From positions 1 through 41,531 of IMG/VR virus record IMGVR_UViG_3300021963_000250: DNA of 41,531 bases. One strand, 5' to 3'. Positions within the stretch are counted from its first letter, which is position 1, and each line of letters opens with the position of its first letter. The position numbers were made by a program, and so were the translations under genes. Below are positions 40,867 to 41,531 of the stretch, one piece after another. Source of the DNA: a virus. The notes below the pieces were generated by a model, which did no database searches, was not told the DNA's origin, and saw nothing but the letters and a program-made list of their open reading frames with translations.

Positions 40867-41531
40867 ACGGACAACAAATCTTTCATATCACGTTCAACTT
40901 TGTCCACATAGGCACTGCTTAGTAAACGTATAGTCTTGCTTTGTTCGTTTTTTTCTACTTCAACATCAAAACATGATACTGGCATCCAATAAGCCAATTC
41001 AGCTGATTGTAAAGGTTGATATACATTAGTTACAGATGTAACAGTAGCATTGGCTACGGTGTTACCCAAAGCATAGTACACGGTTGTATTAGCTTGCCAC
41101 GTTCCCGATACGTGTTTTAAAGTAATAGATGAGCCATTTGCAAATCCAACTGTACCGGTTACAGTAGCTGATTGTTTAATGATATCATTTTGATTAAATG
41201 ATCCAAATGACCCGGAAAGAGATATAATTCTGTTTGTCTCAGATACAGCATCAATCTCTTTACGTTGATAATTAATTACAGTTTCATTATATCCTAAGAT
41301 AGGCGACCAGTACTGTTTCTGAACAGCAGCAAGTGCTTGATATGCTACAGGTGATATCACTGTATCATCTATGTCATAATTGACACGATAAAATGCTGTT
41401 TGTAATTGAGCGTTAGCAATTGACCCATACTTCACTTTAATAAAATCAGATAGGACGCTTTCCGTCTTTGGCCATTCGTGATAAGGATCAATGATACCAT
41501 TACTCAAATAAACAAGCCAATCTAATGATGA
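40863..41531 (-). CDS. gp53: Baseplate wedge protein gp53, N-terminus off the window
   Basis: The frame is open to the window edge. The first visible residues are SSLDWLVYLSNGIIDPYHEW P, which is the conserved STLDWVVLLSNNI core of gp53, so the true start lies beyond 41531. The TTG at 41507 within it is not the start. The next part (YGSIANAQLQTAFYRVNYDI, VQKQYWSPILGYNETVINYQ) also fits the family. Near residues 135-190 a beta module (NQNDIIKQSATVTGTVGFAN, VSGTWQANTTVYYALGN) is inserted, and the end is SCFDVEVEKNEQSKTIRLLS. Gp53 clamps neighbouring wedges in T4 (196 residues). At least 223 residues are visible here. Confidence 0.85.
   Translation of the reverse strand, partial: SSLDWLVYLSNGIIDPYHEWPKTESVLSDFIKVKYGSIANAQLQTAFYRVNYDIDDTVISPVAYQALAAVQKQYWSPILGYNETVINYQRKEIDAVSETNRIISLSGSFGSFNQNDIIKQSATVTGTVGFANGSSITLKHVSGTWQANTTVYYALGNTVANATVTSVTNVYQPLQSAELAYWMPVSCFDVEVEKNEQSKTIRLLSSAYVDKVERDMKDLLSV

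Noticed and set aside
41505-41507. TTG as start of gp53
   Set aside because: The conserved family core lies upstream of it in the same open frame, so the gene is cut by the window edge.

Overview
The window is a late structural-gene block of a T4-like tailed phage (contractile-tail myovirus). It reads as one long transcription unit on the minus strand, with genes abutting or overlapping by a few bases, and only one gene on the plus strand. It is AT-rich. The style of its tail proteins (short N-terminal caps such as MANKFQIKR and MSYIG, FYDSNDTGYY motifs, S74 chaperone ends, a DUF4815 protein) is what I know from marine T4-like phages infecting cyanobacteria or Pelagibacter-type bacteria. Nothing here fixes the host: there are no tRNAs, photosynthesis genes or integration genes.

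In the direction of transcription (right to left), 41.5-30.5 kb is the baseplate core: gp53 (start off the window), a gp27-like hub, a gp5-like spike without lysozyme, gp25, gp6, a greatly enlarged gp7-like wedge protein and gp8. From 30.5 to 23.6 kb lie a DUF4815 structural protein, a 175-residue protein, a second large structural protein and a small coiled-coil protein. From 23.6 to 18.9 kb lie three fibre-like proteins, the last built mostly of aromatic-x-Gly-x tetrapeptides. From 18.9 to 15.8 kb is a cassette that does not look structural: a coiled-coil protein, two DxD glycosyltransferase-like proteins (one on the plus strand), a possible Fe(II)/2-oxoglutarate oxygenase and a methyltransferase-like protein. 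From 15.8 to 12.0 kb is a series of small structural modules and one repeat-rich fibre. From 12.0 to 0.8 kb are three giant paralogous fibres (1304, 1278 and 1165 residues), each ending in an S74 self-cleaving chaperone. Two small genes and the start of another structural gene close the window.

The baseplate proteins would assemble wedges and hub, the DUF4815 region would supply peripheral baseplate parts, and the fibre clusters would supply adsorption devices. The cassette in between may modify the fibres or another virion or cell-surface target; that is inference from position only. Expression signals are sparse: one exact T4-type late promoter (TATAAATA) at 15.43 kb, one good sigma70-type promoter at 0.2 kb, and a few one-mismatch late-promoter candidates.

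The most unusual feature is the (Y/F/W)-x-G-x repeat of 250-330 residues, which occurs in two otherwise unrelated proteins: a fibre-like protein, where it splits a repeated domain, and the gp7-like wedge protein. No stretch longer than 300 bases lacks a gene; the longest gap is 74 bases.
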